Shown here piece by piece: positions 12,876-23,306 of a stretch of DNA of 64,000 nucleotides (its first letter is position 1; every line of letters begins with the position of its first letter). A model generated the notes under the pieces. That model was not told where the DNA came from, ran no database searches, and saw only the letters and a program-made list of their open reading frames with translations. The position numbers and the translations under genes were made by a program. The stretch is from Ideonella benzenivorans (lineage in GTDB: Bacteria; Pseudomonadota; Gammaproteobacteria; Burkholderiales; Burkholderiaceae_C): the NCBI RefSeq assembly GCF_020387415.1, contig NZ_JAGWCB010000012.1, positions 1 through 64,000 on the forward strand, given 5' to 3'.

Positions 12876-13083
12876 GACACGGTGGGGCCGGCAAGCTGGA
12901 GGGCGGGCCGCGCCCTGGGGGTTCAGGGAAGGTGCCATTTTATCGACCGGTGCACAAAACTGCCCAAGGTGTGAAACAGCACCGCTTTTCCCGCCCCCAT
13001 CGGTCGTTCAGATCGGGCCCAGTTCGGCGAAAGTGTTCACATCCCCTAGAACCCAACATCCCCCGTCCCTTGCCGCCCGACCG

Positions 13084-15378
13084 ATGAACATCCTTCCTCC
13101 ACTGCGGATGCTGTGCCGCCACCTGCGCGCCGGGGCCGGGTGGGGCCTGCTGCTGCCGGCGGCGGGCTGGGCGCAAACAGATCCGGTGTCCGTACTGGGA
13201 GACGGTGGCCTGTGGGCCGGCCTGGCACTGGGCAGTGGCACGGTGCTGGCGGCCAACGCATGGCGCTGGTGGCGCCGACGGGGCGAGGACACCAGCGCCC
13301 TGCTGCAGGCCATGCTGGACCAAAGCCCGCAGTTCCTGGCCCTGATCACCCCCGCGGGTCGCCTGGTGCGCAGCAATCGCACCGCCGCCCGCTGGCTGCA
13401 GGCGGCCAGCCCGAAGCGCGGGCACCGTGACGAAGCCCTTTGGCACCATCCGCTGTGGGGCGCCGCCCAGGGCCAGCAAGAGCCTCTGCGTCTGGCCGTG
13501 GCCCAGGCCGCGGGAGGCCGGGTGTCGCGGCTGGACCTGCTGCTGAAGGACGATGGCGGCACGCCGCGCGCGATGGAGCTGACCGTGTGCCCGGTCGCCG
13601 CCCTGCCCGGCCAGCCCCAGGGCCACATCCTGATCGAAGCGCAGGACGTCACCGCGCGCCGACAGACGGAAGACAAGCTCAAGCTGGCGTCGGCCGTGTT
13701 CGACCAGACCCGCGACGGCGTGCTGATCGCCGACCCGCGCGGGATCATCCTGCTGGCCAACCCGGCCTTCTGCCAGATCACCGGGTTCGAGGCGACCGAT
13801 CTGCAGGGACAGTCGATCCAGCTGCTGTCGCCCCTGATCGACGACACCGAGCTGCCACGCCAGATGCGCCACGCCCTCACCCACTGCGGCCACTGGCAGG
13901 GCGAGGTCCACAGCCTGCGGCGCACGGGAGGGTTTCTGACGGCCTGGGCCTCCCTCAGTGCGCGCCGCGACACCCAAGGGCGCCCCGGGCATGTGGTGGT
14001 GATCCTGCATGACATCACCTCGGTGCGCCAGGCCGAGCAGAAACTGCTGCGCCGCGACCACTTTGACGGCCTGACCGACCTGCCCAACCGCCAGTTGCTG
14101 GTCGACCGCATGTCCCAGGCGATGTCCTTGTCCAAGCGTCATCACCAGCCGCTGGCGCTGCTGTTCCTCGATGTGAACCAGCTGCGCCACGTCAATGACA
14201 ACTTCGGCCATACCGCGGGTGACGGCATCCTGCGCGAAGTGGCCCAGCGGCTGCGACAAAGCCTGCGCGAGGTGGACACCGTGGCCCGCCTGGGTGGCGA
14301 CGAGTTCGCGGTGCTGCTGCCCGGCACCTCCACCGAAGGCGCCGGACAGGTGGCCAGCAAGCTGCTGGAACGTCTGGCCGAGCCCTGCCAGGTCGACGGC
14401 CACGACTTCAGCCTGACCTTCTCGATCGGGGTCACCGTCTGCCCGGACGACGCCGACTCCCCCGAAGCCCTGCTGCGCTGCGCCGACACCGCCATGTACC
14501 GTGCCAAGCTGGAAGGCCGGGGCCGCTGGTGCACCTATTCGGCGGACATGTCCCACCGGTCGGCGCGTCAACTGCAACTGGAAGCCGCGCTGCGCCTGGC
14601 GGAGGAGCGGGGTGAGTTGCAGCTGTACTACCAACCGCAGATCTGCCTGCACACCGGTCGGTGGGTGGGGGTCGAGGCCCTGATCCGCTGGTTCCACCCC
14701 GAACTGGGTCTGATCTCCCCGGCCGAGTTCATTCCGCTGGCGGAAAGCAGTGGCCAGATCCTGTCGATCGGTGCCTGGGTGATGCGCACTGCCGTGTCAC
14801 AGATGAAGCAGTGGATCGAGGCGGGTCAATCGCCGGGCACGGTCGCCGTCAACCTCTCGGCCGCCCAGTTCCGCGACCCGGGCCTGCCCGAGTTGGTGCA
14901 GCGCGTGCTGAGCGAAGCCAACCTGCCGCCCGCCTGCCTGGAGCTGGAGCTGACGGAAAGCGTCGCCGCCCACACGCCCGAAGAGGCACGCGCCATCATG
15001 GACCGGCTGCATGCCCTGGGGGTTCGCCTGTCGATCGACGACTTCGGCACCGGCTTCTCGTCGCTGAGTCACCTCAAGCGCTTCCCGATCCACACGCTGA
15101 AGATAGACCAGTCCTTTGTGCGGGACATCGGCACCGATCCGGACGACCGCGCGATCGTGCAGGCCATCATCCAGATGGCCCGGGCGCTGCGGCTGACGAC
15201 GATCGCCGAGGGCGTGGAGACCGACGAGCAGGCCGCCTTCCTGCAGTCCCACGGCTGTGAGGTCGTCCAGGGCTACCGCTTCTGCAAGCCATTGCCCCCG
15301 GATGAACTACAGACCTGGGCGCAGCAGCACGCCCGCCCGGAACACCCCAACTTCACCCCGGTGGCACAACCGGTCTGA
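13084..15378 (+). CDS. Membrane-bound PAS-GGDEF-EAL c-di-GMP enzyme
   Basis: This 764-residue protein contains both a diguanylate cyclase and a phosphodiesterase domain for the second messenger c-di-GMP. The N terminus looks like a signal peptide ending near GWAQ, followed by a membrane helix at about 40-58. Two PAS-like regions follow (about 75-185 and 190-310); the second is clearer, with FDQTRDGVLIAD and PAFCQITGFE. The GGDEF motif is intact at 404-408. The EAL motif is intact at 531-533, and the loop-6 DDFGTG and KIDQSFV motifs are present, so both activities are possible. ATG 13084 was chosen because the longer open frame runs back through aroC. It converges on the CBS gene. Confidence 0.88.
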   Translation: MNILPPLRMLCRHLRAGAGWGLLLPAAGWAQTDPVSVLGDGGLWAGLALGSGTVLAANAWRWWRRRGEDTSALLQAMLDQSPQFLALITPAGRLVRSNRTAARWLQAASPKRGHRDEALWHHPLWGAAQGQQEPLRLAVAQAAGGRVSRLDLLLKDDGGTPRAMELTVCPVAALPGQPQGHILIEAQDVTARRQTEDKLKLASAVFDQTRDGVLIADPRGIILLANPAFCQITGFEATDLQGQSIQLLSPLIDDTELPRQMRHALTHCGHWQGEVHSLRRTGGFLTAWASLSARRDTQGRPGHVVVILHDITSVRQAEQKLLRRDHFDGLTDLPNRQLLVDRMSQAMSLSKRHHQPLALLFLDVNQLRHVNDNFGHTAGDGILREVAQRLRQSLREVDTVARLGGDEFAVLLPGTSTEGAGQVASKLLERLAEPCQVDGHDFSLTFSIGVTVCPDDADSPEALLRCADTAMYRAKLEGRGRWCTYSADMSHRSARQLQLEAALRLAEERGELQLYYQPQICLHTGRWVGVEALIRWFHPELGLISPAEFIPLAESSGQILSIGAWVMRTAVSQMKQWIEAGQSPGTVAVNLSAAQFRDPGLPELVQRVLSEANLPPACLELELTESVAAHTPEEARAIMDRLHALGVRLSIDDFGTGFSSLSHLKRFPIHTLKIDQSFVRDIGTDPDDRAIVQAIIQMARALRLTTIAEGVETDEQAAFLQSHGCEVVQGYRFCKPLPPDELQTWAQQHARPEHPNFTPVAQPV

Positions 15379-15390
15379 AACTCAGACCGG
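15370..15390. terminator. Hairpin between convergent genes
   Basis: A perfect 9-bp inverted repeat (CCGGTCTGA and TCAGACCGG) with a 3-base loop covers the stop codon of the GGDEF-EAL gene and lies 12 bases from the end of the opposite-strand CBS gene. There is no U-tract on either side, so it may act as a weak bidirectional terminator or an RNA end stabiliser. Confidence 0.45.
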
Positions 15391-15402
15391 CAGGAACGAC
15401 GC

Positions 15403-15873
15403 TCAGGCCGCGGCCACGCCGCTGGACGAAGCGGCTTCGTCCCCCGGCCAGTCGCGGATGTAGGCCTTGAGCATGCGATTCTCGAAGTCCTGGGCCTCCA
15501 CCACCGTCTTGGCCACGTCGTAGAACGAGATCACGCCCATCAGCGTGCGGCCGTTGAGCACCGGCATGTAGCGGGCATGGCGCCCCAGCATCATGCGGCG
15601 CACTTCATCGATCTCCGTCTCGGGTGTGCAGGTCAGCGGCGCATCGTCCATCACGCTGCGCACCAGGCGCGAGCCGATGACCATCTCGTTGCCCACCACG
15701 GCGGCAATCACCTCACGGAAGGTCAGCATGCCCACCAAGTCGCCGTGCTCCATCACGACCACGGAGCCGATGTCATTGTCGGCCATGGTGCGGACGGCTT
15801 CGGCCAGCGGCAGGTCTGGCGACACGGTGAACAACGTGTTGCCCTTCACACGCAGGATGTCACTGACTTTCAT
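15403..15873 (-). CDS. CBS-domain protein
   Basis: This is a 156-residue soluble protein made almost entirely of a tandem CBS pair (Bateman module), which usually binds adenosine nucleotides. The first repeat covers about 8-65 (VRTMADNDIGSVVVMEHGDLVGMLT) and the second about 76-130 (MLGRHARYMPVLNGRTLMGVIS). No catalytic or transport domain is attached, so it is probably a regulatory subunit or energy sensor of unknown partner. The start ATG at 15873 has a strong AAGGAGA ribosome site. It is monocistronic, convergent with the c-di-GMP gene and divergent from the hydrolase. Confidence 0.85.
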   Translation of the reverse strand: MKVSDILRVKGNTLFTVSPDLPLAEAVRTMADNDIGSVVVMEHGDLVGMLTFREVIAAVVGNEMVIGSRLVRSVMDDAPLTCTPETEIDEVRRMMLGRHARYMPVLNGRTLMGVISFYDVAKTVVEAQDFENRMLKAYIRDWPGDEAASSSGVAAA

Positions 15874-16003
15874 GGGTTGTCTCCTTGTTCCAGACCTCGA
15901 AACCGATCCATTGCTGTTGAACCGGCAACATAGCACACAATCCCCGGTTTTCTTGTTGCGGTCTCCCACGGGAACCGCGTTTTCCCTCGTCTGAAGCCGC
16001 CCC

Positions 16004-16798
16004 ATGGAACTGACCGTCGACCACCGCCATGTCCATCTGGCCTGCTGGGAACCCGCCGCCCCAGCCGCCCGCACGCTGCTGCTGCTGCACGGTGCCCTGA
16101 ACGACCACAGCGTCTGGAATGCCCTCGGCGGCGCCTGCGCAGCGGCCGGCCACCGAGCGCTGGCGCCGGACCTGCCCGCCCATGGCGGCAGCGCCGGCCC
16201 GCTGCAGCCGGACATCGACGCGCTGGCCGACTGGGCCCTGCGGGTGGCGGACGCTGCCGGGGTGGCACGCTTGAGCGTGGCCGGCCACAGCATGGGTTCG
16301 CTGATCGCGCTGGCGCTGGCCGCCCGGGCCCCGGAACGCATCGACCACCTGCTGCTGCTGGGCACGGCCTTCCCGATGCGGGTCAGCCCGGCCCTGCTGG
16401 CGTCGGCCGAGGCCACGCCCGAAGCCGGCATGGACCTGGTCAACACCTTCTCTTACTCCCCGGCGGCGGTGGCACAAAGCGACGGCCCGCTGGCCGAGGC
16501 CCGCGCGGCCAGCCGGGCCCTGATGGCCCACACCCAGGCCGGCTGCACCGACGGCAACCTCTTCCTGCACGACTTCCAGCTCTGTGACCGGTACACCGGC
16601 GGGCTGGAGGCTGCAGCCCGGGTGCGCTGCCCGGTCACGCTGATCCAGGCCGACGCCGACCGCATGACGCCGGCCAAGGCCACGGTAGCCCTGCTGGAGG
16701 TGCTGAACGCCGATGTACGGATGGTGCCCGGCGGCCATGCGATGCTGCAGGAGCAGCCTGAGGCCGTGGCCCAGGCGGTGCTCGACGCGCTGGCCTGA
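16004..16798 (+). CDS. Alpha/beta-fold hydrolase
   Basis: This 264-residue alpha/beta hydrolase has an oxyanion-region motif LLLLHGALNDHSVW near 28 and a nucleophile elbow GHSMGS near 94. The likely acid is the Asp in QADADRMTP near 215, and the catalytic His is in PGGHAML near 245. No signal peptide is seen, so it should be cytoplasmic. Esterase, lactonase or C-C bond hydrolase roles are all compatible, and nothing in the neighbourhood narrows the substrate. Confidence 0.8.
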   Translation: MELTVDHRHVHLACWEPAAPAARTLLLLHGALNDHSVWNALGGACAAAGHRALAPDLPAHGGSAGPLQPDIDALADWALRVADAAGVARLSVAGHSMGSLIALALAARAPERIDHLLLLGTAFPMRVSPALLASAEATPEAGMDLVNTFSYSPAAVAQSDGPLAEARAASRALMAHTQAGCTDGNLFLHDFQLCDRYTGGLEAAARVRCPVTLIQADADRMTPAKATVALLEVLNADVRMVPGGHAMLQEQPEAVAQAVLDALA

Positions 16799-16822
16799 GC
16801 CAGCGCCGGCCTGCCCTCAGGC
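16793..16822. terminator. Inverted repeat spanning two convergent stop codons
   Basis: A 7-bp inverted repeat (GCCTGAG and CTCAGGC, 16-base loop) contains the stop codons of both the hydrolase and the opposite-strand dehydrogenase. It lacks a U-tract. It may reduce read-through in both directions, but arms of this length can arise by chance in GC-rich DNA. Confidence 0.3.
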
Positions 16823-17767
16823 GGCGCGCGACGGCGACAGTGCCGCCAGCATCTCCCGCACCATCTCGGTCAGGCCGAAGCGCGGGGTCCAGCCCCAGTC
16901 GGCCCGGGCCTGACCGTCATCCAGCGAGCGCGGCCAGCTGTCGGCGATCGCCTGGCGGAAGTCCGGCGCGTAGTCGATCGTGAAACCGGGCAGCTCGGCC
17001 CGGATGGCCGCGGCGATCTGGGCCGGCGTGAAGCTGATGCCCGCCAGGTTGTAGGCCTTGTACTGGGGCAGGCGCGCCAGCGGGGTGTCCATCAGCGCCA
17101 GCGTGGCGCGAATCGCATCGTCCATGTACATCATCGGCAGCGCGGTGTCCGGGCTCAGGAAGCTGGTGTAGCGGCCCGCGCGCAGCGCCTCGTGGAAGAT
17201 CTCCACCGCGTAGTCAGTGGTGCCGCCGCCCGGCGCCGTCTTCCAGCTGATCAGGCCGGGGTAGCGCACGGTGCGCACGTCCACGCCATGGTTGCGGCGG
17301 TACCAGGCGCACCAGCCCTCCCCCGCCAGCTTGGAGATGCCGTAGACGGTGGTGGGCTCCATCACGGTTTGCTGCGGCGTCTGGTCGCGCGGCGTGCTGG
17401 GGCCGAAGGCCGCGATCGAGCTGGGCCAGAACACCCGCTCCAGCTGATGGGTGCGGGCCAGTTCCAACACGTTGAGCAGGCCTTTCATGTTCAGGTCCCA
17501 GGCCCACATCGGGTGCTGCTCGCCGCGGGCCGACAACGCCGCCGCCAGGTGGTAGATCTGGGTGATGCCGTGACGCTCGACCACGGCCGTCAGGGCCGCG
17601 GCGTCGGTCACGTCCAGGGCCTCGTGGGCCAGGCCGGGCACGCGACCACGGGGCGAGAGGTCGCTGGTGACCACGGCCTCGCGGCCATGACGCGCCGCCA
17701 GCACGCTGGCCAGGTCGGTGCCAATCTGCCCGTTGGCACCGATGATCAGGATGCGGGGTGCGCTCAC
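16817..17767 (-). CDS. SDR-type L-threonine 3-dehydrogenase (NAD-dependent epimerase family)
   Basis: This 316-residue extended short-chain dehydrogenase has an N-terminal NAD-binding motif GANGQIG at about 9-15 and the active-site pair YGISK near 145. Its position directly after kbl suggests oxidation of L-threonine to 2-amino-3-ketobutyrate. SDR-type threonine dehydrogenases unrelated to zinc-dependent E. coli Tdh are known, for example in Cupriavidus. The start is GTG at 17767, which overlaps the kbl stop in a GTGA arrangement and indicates translational coupling. A UDP-sugar epimerase is the alternative reading, but the kbl coupling argues against it. Confidence 0.82.
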   Translation of the reverse strand: MSAPRILIIGANGQIGTDLASVLAARHGREAVVTSDLSPRGRVPGLAHEALDVTDAAALTAVVERHGITQIYHLAAALSARGEQHPMWAWDLNMKGLLNVLELARTHQLERVFWPSSIAAFGPSTPRDQTPQQTVMEPTTVYGISKLAGEGWCAWYRRNHGVDVRTVRYPGLISWKTAPGGGTTDYAVEIFHEALRAGRYTSFLSPDTALPMMYMDDAIRATLALMDTPLARLPQYKAYNLAGISFTPAQIAAAIRAELPGFTIDYAPDFRQAIADSWPRSLDDGQARADWGWTPRFGLTEMVREMLAALSPSRAA

Positions 17768-18990
17768 TGGGCGGTCCCTTTCAGCAGCCCCAGCTCGTGG
17801 CCGGCCTGGGCGAAGGCGGCCACCGCACGCTCCAGCTGGGCCCGGTCGTGCGCGGCGCTGAGCTGCACGCGGATGCGGGCCTGGCCCTGCGGCACCACCG
17901 GGTAGAAGAAGCCCACCACGTAGACCCCCAGTTCCAGCAGGCGCGCGGCCAGTTGCTGCGCCTTGACGGCGTCGTAGACCATGATGGGCACGATGGGGTG
18001 CTCGCCCGGCTTGATCTCGAAGCCGGCCTCGACGATGGCCCGGCGGAAATAGGCCGTGTTGTCGGCCAGCTTGTCGCGCAGCGCGGTGGAGGCTTCCAGC
18101 AGATCCAGCACCTTGATCGAGGCCCCGACGATGGACGGCGCGACGGTGTTGGAGAACAGGTAGGGGCGCGAGCGCTGGCGCAGCAGTTCCACCACCTCCT
18201 TGCGGGCCGCGGTGAAGCCGCCCGAGGCACCGCCCAGGGCCTTGCCCAGGGTGCCGGTGATGATGTCCACCTTGCCGAAGATGCCGCGGTGCTCGTGGGT
18301 GCCGCGGCCGGTGCGGCCCATGAAGCCAGTGGCGTGGCTTTCGTCCACGCCCAGCAGTGCGCCGAAGCGGTCGCACAGCGCGCGGATGCGGTCGAGCTGG
18401 GCGATGGTGCCGTCCATCGAGAACACGCCGTCGGTGAACACCAGGATGAAACGTGCGCCGCCGGCACGGGCCTCCTCCAGGCAGCGCTCCAGGTCGGCCA
18501 TGTCGTTGTGGGTGTAGCGCCAGCGCCGGGCCTTGCACAGACGGATGCCGTCGATGATGGAGGCGTGGTTGAGCGTGTCGCTGATGATCGCGTCCTGCTC
18601 GCCCAGCAGGGGCTCGAACAGACCGCCGTTGGCGTCGAAGGCCGCCACGTAGAGGATGGCATCCTCGGTGCCCAGGAAGCGGGCCAAGCGCCCTTCCAGG
18701 GTCTTGTGCAGATCCTGCGTGCCGCAGATGAAGCGCACCGAGCTCAGGCCGTAGCCATGGCTGTCCAGGGCCTCGTGGGCCGCGGCGATCACCTCCGGAT
18801 GGCTGGACAGGCCCAGGTAGTTGTTGGCGCACAGGTTGATGACCTCGCGGCCATCGGTGGTGCGCACCAGCGCGCCCTGCGGCGTGGTGAGGACGCGCTC
18901 GCTCTTGTAGAGACCGTCCTCACGCAGGGTTTGCAGTTCCTGGCGCAGGTGGGCGTAGAAGGCATCGGTGGACGCACGGGGATCAGACAT
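17764..18990 (-). CDS. kbl: Glycine C-acetyltransferase (2-amino-3-ketobutyrate CoA ligase)
   Basis: This PLP enzyme cleaves 2-amino-3-ketobutyrate with CoA to glycine and acetyl-CoA, completing threonine breakdown begun by the coupled dehydrogenase. At 408 residues it is close to the E. coli enzyme (398). Recognisable features are [12 protein letters not shown], the [10 protein letters not shown] loop that contacts PLP, and the Schiff-base Lys at about 250 in GTLGKALGG. The ATG at 18990 has an AAGGA ribosome site. It is the first gene of a two-gene operon transcribed away from an XRE-cupin regulator. Confidence 0.95.
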   Translation of the reverse strand: MSDPRASTDAFYAHLRQELQTLREDGLYKSERVLTTPQGALVRTTDGREVINLCANNYLGLSSHPEVIAAAHEALDSHGYGLSSVRFICGTQDLHKTLEGRLARFLGTEDAILYVAAFDANGGLFEPLLGEQDAIISDTLNHASIIDGIRLCKARRWRYTHNDMADLERCLEEARAGGARFILVFTDGVFSMDGTIAQLDRIRALCDRFGALLGVDESHATGFMGRTGRGTHEHRGIFGKVDIITGTLGKALGGASGGFTAARKEVVELLRQRSRPYLFSNTVAPSIVGASIKVLDLLEASTALRDKLADNTAYFRRAIVEAGFEIKPGEHPIVPIMVYDAVKAQQLAARLLELGVYVVGFFYPVVPQGQARIRVQLSAAHDRAQLERAVAAFAQAGHELGLLKGTAQ

Positions 18991-19007
18991 GGTGGAGTCC
19001 TTGGCGG

Positions 19008-19069
19008 GTGAACGGATGGTTCACAGTGTTCACTGATTGTTTGCTTGTTCGATATATCGAACATCAGTG
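19008..19069. promoter_or_regulatory. Palindrome cluster in the kbl / XRE-cupin divergent spacer
   Basis: The spacer between the divergent genes holds several inverted repeats. The strongest is a perfect 18-bp palindrome (TGTTCGATATATCGAACA) at 19046-19063. It is bordered by CACTGA at 19031 and its complement TCAGTG at 19064. Upstream lie GTGAAC-N5-GTTCAC at 19008-19024 and CAGTG-TT-CACTG at 19024-19035. An 18-bp AT-centred palindrome is unlikely by chance in DNA this GC-rich and is a good candidate operator for the adjacent regulator. Which promoter it controls is not resolved. Confidence 0.7.
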
Positions 19070-19121
19070 CAGTATCATGACACCATTCCCTTCCGTCAAG
19101 CCCCCGCGCTGAAAGACCGCG

Positions 19122-19697
19122 ATGTCGCGCCTGCCCTCTTCCGAACCGCCCCGCGTCGGCCAGACACTGGCCACCCTGCGCCAGGCCCGTGCCCTGTCGC
19201 TGGACGAGCTCTCACGCCAGGCCGGGGTGTCGAAATCGATGCTCTCGCAGATCGAGCGCAACCAGGCCAACCCCACCGTGGCCGTGGTCTGGCGCCTGGC
19301 CAACGCGCTGGGCGTGCCGATGGCCGAACTGCTCAGCGGCGAGGAAAGCGGCACTCCGGCGATGGTGACAGTGCCACCGCACGCCATCCCCTCATTGCGC
19401 AGCCCGGACGGGCTGTGCGAATTGCGCATCCTCGGGCCGATCGAGCTGGCCGGCCAGTTCGAGTGGTACGAGCTGACGGTGCAGCCCGGCGGCGTGCTGG
19501 CCAGCGAAGCGCATGAACCTGGCACGCGCGAACACCTCACCGTGCATGCCGGCACCCTGCGCGTCGAAGCGGGTGACGACGCCCAAGCCCTGAGCACGGG
19601 CGAGACCGCCCGTTACGCGGCGGACCAGCTGCACGTGATCCGCAACCCCAGCGCCGAGACGGCCCGCGCCCTGCTGGTCGTGGTCCACGTCAGCTAG
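19122..19697 (+). CDS. XRE-family regulator with C-terminal cupin domain
   Basis: This 191-residue DNA-binding protein has an N-terminal helix-turn-helix of the XRE/Cro type (LDELSRQAGVSKSMLSQIE) at about 27-45. A cupin beta-barrel follows at about 105-188 and probably binds a small effector. The architecture matches a class that regulates amino acid or polyamine catabolism. Divergence from the threonine catabolism operon across a palindrome-rich spacer suggests it controls kbl and the dehydrogenase, and possibly itself. The effector is unknown; threonine or glycine is a guess from context. Confidence 0.86.
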   Translation: MSRLPSSEPPRVGQTLATLRQARALSLDELSRQAGVSKSMLSQIERNQANPTVAVVWRLANALGVPMAELLSGEESGTPAMVTVPPHAIPSLRSPDGLCELRILGPIELAGQFEWYELTVQPGGVLASEAHEPGTREHLTVHAGTLRVEAGDDAQALSTGETARYAADQLHVIRNPSAETARALLVVVHVS

Positions 19698-19710
19698 GGC
19701 TGCGGCGCCG

Positions 19711-20946
19711 TCAGCTGCGCAACAGCTCCGCCAGCGTCAGCGTCTCGACGCCGCTGCGCTGACGGAATGTCCGGACCACGTCCTGGGGCGCCAGCAGCAG
19801 GCTGTCGACCAGGGGAGCCACCAAGGTGGTGGCCGGATCGCACAGCAGGGTGTGGCGCTGTGCTCCGCCCTCGTCCAGACGTCCCACCCAATCGCGGGCG
19901 ATCAAGGTGTCCAGCACCGGCTCGATCTGCAAGGGGTCGGTGCGCAACCGCGCCGACAGAGCGTCCAGGGTCAGCCCGCCGCGCCCGGCCTGGCGCACTT
20001 CGTCCAGCGCCCGCAGCACGGACAGGCTCAAGGCGAAAGCCCGCCCCGGCACGTCCGGCTGACGCACCACGCCCATTTGCAGACTGGGCGCATAGGCGGC
20101 GATCACCGCGCCACACAGCACGATCACCCAGACCAGGTACAGCCAGAGCAGAAAGATCGGCGCGGTGGCGAACGCCCCATAGATCGCCGAGTAGGTGGCG
20201 ACCGAGGTCACGTACCAGGCCAGCCCGGTCTTGGCCAGCTCGAAGGTCACACCCACGAACAAGGCTCCCCCGAGCGCATGGCGCCAGCGGACATGGGTGT
20301 TGGGCACGTAGTAGAACAGCGCCCCCATTCCGCCGATCTGCAGCAGGAACTCCAGCAGAGCCAACACCAGCCGCACCCCACCTGGCAGGGCACTGACCAG
20401 GCCCTTGGAGGCGGACAGCACGTAAGAGGTCAGGCTCAGGCTGACACCCAGCACCAGCGGCCCCAGCGTCAAGGCCGCCCAATAGACCAGCACCCGCTGC
20501 CCGATCGGCCGAGGCTTGCGCACCCGCCAGATGCCGTTGAGCGTGCGGTCGATCGTCAGCATCAGCGAGATCGCGCTGGCCAACAGGAACAGCAGCCCCA
20601 CGCCACCGACCCGGCTGGCCTTGCTGGCGAACTGGGTCAGCGCCGCCAGCACCGGGCGGGCGATCGCCTCGGGCACGAGGCTCTGCAGGAAATACTTCTG
20701 CAGCGCCATCTGGAACTTGCCAAACACCGGAAAGGCGGTGAAGAGGGCCAGCATCACCGTGAGCAAGGGCACCAGCGCGATCAGCGTCGTGAAGGTCAGG
20801 CTGCCGGCGCTGAGGCCCAGCCGGTCTTCGCGAAAGCGCTGGCGCAAGGTGCGCAGGGTGTCGAACCACGGCCAGGTCCGCAAGGTGGTGAACAGCAAGC
20901 CGATCTGCGACTGCCAGTGGCCCCGCAGGGCGGTCTTCAAGCTCAT
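19711..20946 (-). CDS. YihY/BrkB-family inner-membrane protein
   Basis: This integral membrane protein of 411 residues has about six hydrophobic segments in its first 300 residues, including LTFTTLIALVPLLTVMLALFT, VGLLFLLASAISLML and LLWLYLVWVIVLCGAVIAAY. These match the YihY (formerly RNase BN-annotated) family. A soluble C-terminal extension of about 110 residues has a winged-helix-like pattern (LTLDALSARLRTDPLQIEPVLDTL). Molecular function of the family is unclear. ATG 20946 was chosen; in-frame ATGs at 20958 and 20967 are possible but would overlap the divergent gene start. Confidence 0.82.
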   Translation of the reverse strand: MSLKTALRGHWQSQIGLLFTTLRTWPWFDTLRTLRQRFREDRLGLSAGSLTFTTLIALVPLLTVMLALFTAFPVFGKFQMALQKYFLQSLVPEAIARPVLAALTQFASKASRVGGVGLLFLLASAISLMLTIDRTLNGIWRVRKPRPIGQRVLVYWAALTLGPLVLGVSLSLTSYVLSASKGLVSALPGGVRLVLALLEFLLQIGGMGALFYYVPNTHVRWRHALGGALFVGVTFELAKTGLAWYVTSVATYSAIYGAFATAPIFLLWLYLVWVIVLCGAVIAAYAPSLQMGVVRQPDVPGRAFALSLSVLRALDEVRQAGRGGLTLDALSARLRTDPLQIEPVLDTLIARDWVGRLDEGGAQRHTLLCDPATTLVAPLVDSLLLAPQDVVRTFRQRSGVETLTLAELLRS

Positions 20947-20965
20947 GCCAGCTATCATGCCAAAC

Positions 20966-21363
20966 ATGTCGGAGCCCTCCCTGGTGACCCTGGCGCCGGA
21001 TGGCGTCACCCGCGCCACACGCGCCCTCGCGCTGGCCAGCCTGATCGGGCTCATTGCACTGGGTCTGGCCTGGGAACTGTGGCTGGCCCCCACCGGCCAC
21101 CGCACCATGGCGCTCAAGGTGCTGCCGCTGCTGATGCCCCTGGCCGGCCTGTGGCGCCACCGCCTCTACACCTACCGCTGGGTCAGCCTGATGGTCTGGC
21201 TCTATTGCGCCGAAGGCCTGGTGCGCGGCACCAGCGACACTGGCCTGGGCCGCTGGCTGGCCTGGATTGAGGTGCTGCTGTGCGTGCTGCTGTTCGCGGC
21301 CAGTGCCTGGCAGGTGCGCTGGCGCCTGCGTCGGGCCCATCGGGCCGCCGAAGGAGAAACCGC

Positions 21364-21367
<4 letters not shown>
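20966..21367 (+). CDS. DUF2069 small membrane protein
   Basis: This 133-residue protein has about four hydrophobic segments (ALASLIGLIALGLAWELW, ALKVLPLLMPLAGLW, WVSLMVWLYCAEGLV, LLCVLLFAASAW) and a basic tail, matching DUF2069, a family of small inner-membrane proteins without an assigned function. The start at 20966 leaves only 19 bases to the divergent YihY start; ATG 20957 is an alternative. The stop overlaps the next gene in an ATGA arrangement, so it is coupled to the FAD dehydrogenase. The promoters of this pair must lie inside coding sequence. Confidence 0.75.
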
Positions 21368-22765
<1,398 letters not shown>

Positions 22766-22767
<2 letters not shown>

Positions 22768-22811
22768 CCCACCGAGGGGGGGCTGCCCGCAAGGGGCAGC
22801 GTCAGTGGGTC
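22766..22811. terminator. Two-level hairpin between convergent genes
   Basis: An outer inverted repeat (GACCCAC at 22766 and GTGGGTC at 22805) encloses an inner perfect 7-bp stem (GCTGCCC and GGGCAGC, 5-base loop) at 22782-22800. It lies across the stop codons of the FAD dehydrogenase and the opposite-strand DUF1178 gene. There is no U-tract, but the position between convergent ends favours a bidirectional terminator role. Confidence 0.5.
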
Positions 22812-23302
22812 GGCCCCTTGAGGGCCTCGGGCACCGGCAGGCTGAAGACCTCGATTCCCTCGTCGCGCAATTCCTCGCGCTCCTCAGGTGTGGCCTGCCC
22901 GCGGATGCCGCGCGACGGTGCCTCGCCCAGGTGGATGCGGCGGGCCTCCTCCGGGAAGCGCTCCCCGACATCCTCCGTGCTGGCCATCACCGAACGCACA
23001 GCCTGCAGGAAGATGCGCTGCATCTGCTCGGAGGTCGGGTGCACGGCCGTTTCGCCGGTGACCGATGCAGCACCACCGGTGGATGCGGTGGCGGCAGGTG
23101 GTGTTGCACCGGTCGGAGAGATCATCTCGCGAGCCCCCGACAGGTTCAGACGGGGCGCGCTGGGTGAGCGCACCACCTGCGCTTCACCGCAGAGCGGGCA
23201 GCTCAACAACCCCTGTTCCTGCTGGCGCACATAGTCCTCTTCCGAGGCAAACCACCCCTCGAAGCCGTGCCCATGGGCACACCGCAGGTTCCAGACCTTC
23301 AT
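22802..23302 (-). CDS. DUF1178 family protein
   Basis: This 166-residue protein begins MKVWNLRCAHGHGFEGWF and carries a second cysteine pair in LSCPLCGE near 36, so the N terminus is probably a small zinc ribbon. A low-complexity Ala/Thr/Gly linker follows, then a helical C terminus. The family has no assigned function. The gene starts 4 bases after the NUDIX stop and is the last member of the nuo-linked minus-strand run. Confidence 0.8.
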   Translation of the reverse strand: MKVWNLRCAHGHGFEGWFASEEDYVRQQEQGLLSCPLCGEAQVVRSPSAPRLNLSGAREMISPTGATPPAATASTGGAASVTGETAVHPTSEQMQRIFLQAVRSVMASTEDVGERFPEEARRIHLGEAPSRGIRGQATPEEREELRDEGIEVFSLPVPEALKGPTH

Positions 23303-23306
23303 GGTC

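Noticed and set aside
12613-13083. Upstream extension of the GGDEF-EAL reading frame by 157 codons
   Set aside because: The extension runs antisense through aroC and has no resemblance to the family; ATG 13084 gives a signal-anchor start.
16817-18832. A 671-residue frame joining the threonine dehydrogenase to an upstream low-complexity half
   Set aside because: The upstream half is an out-of-frame reading of kbl; the real dehydrogenase starts at GTG 17767.
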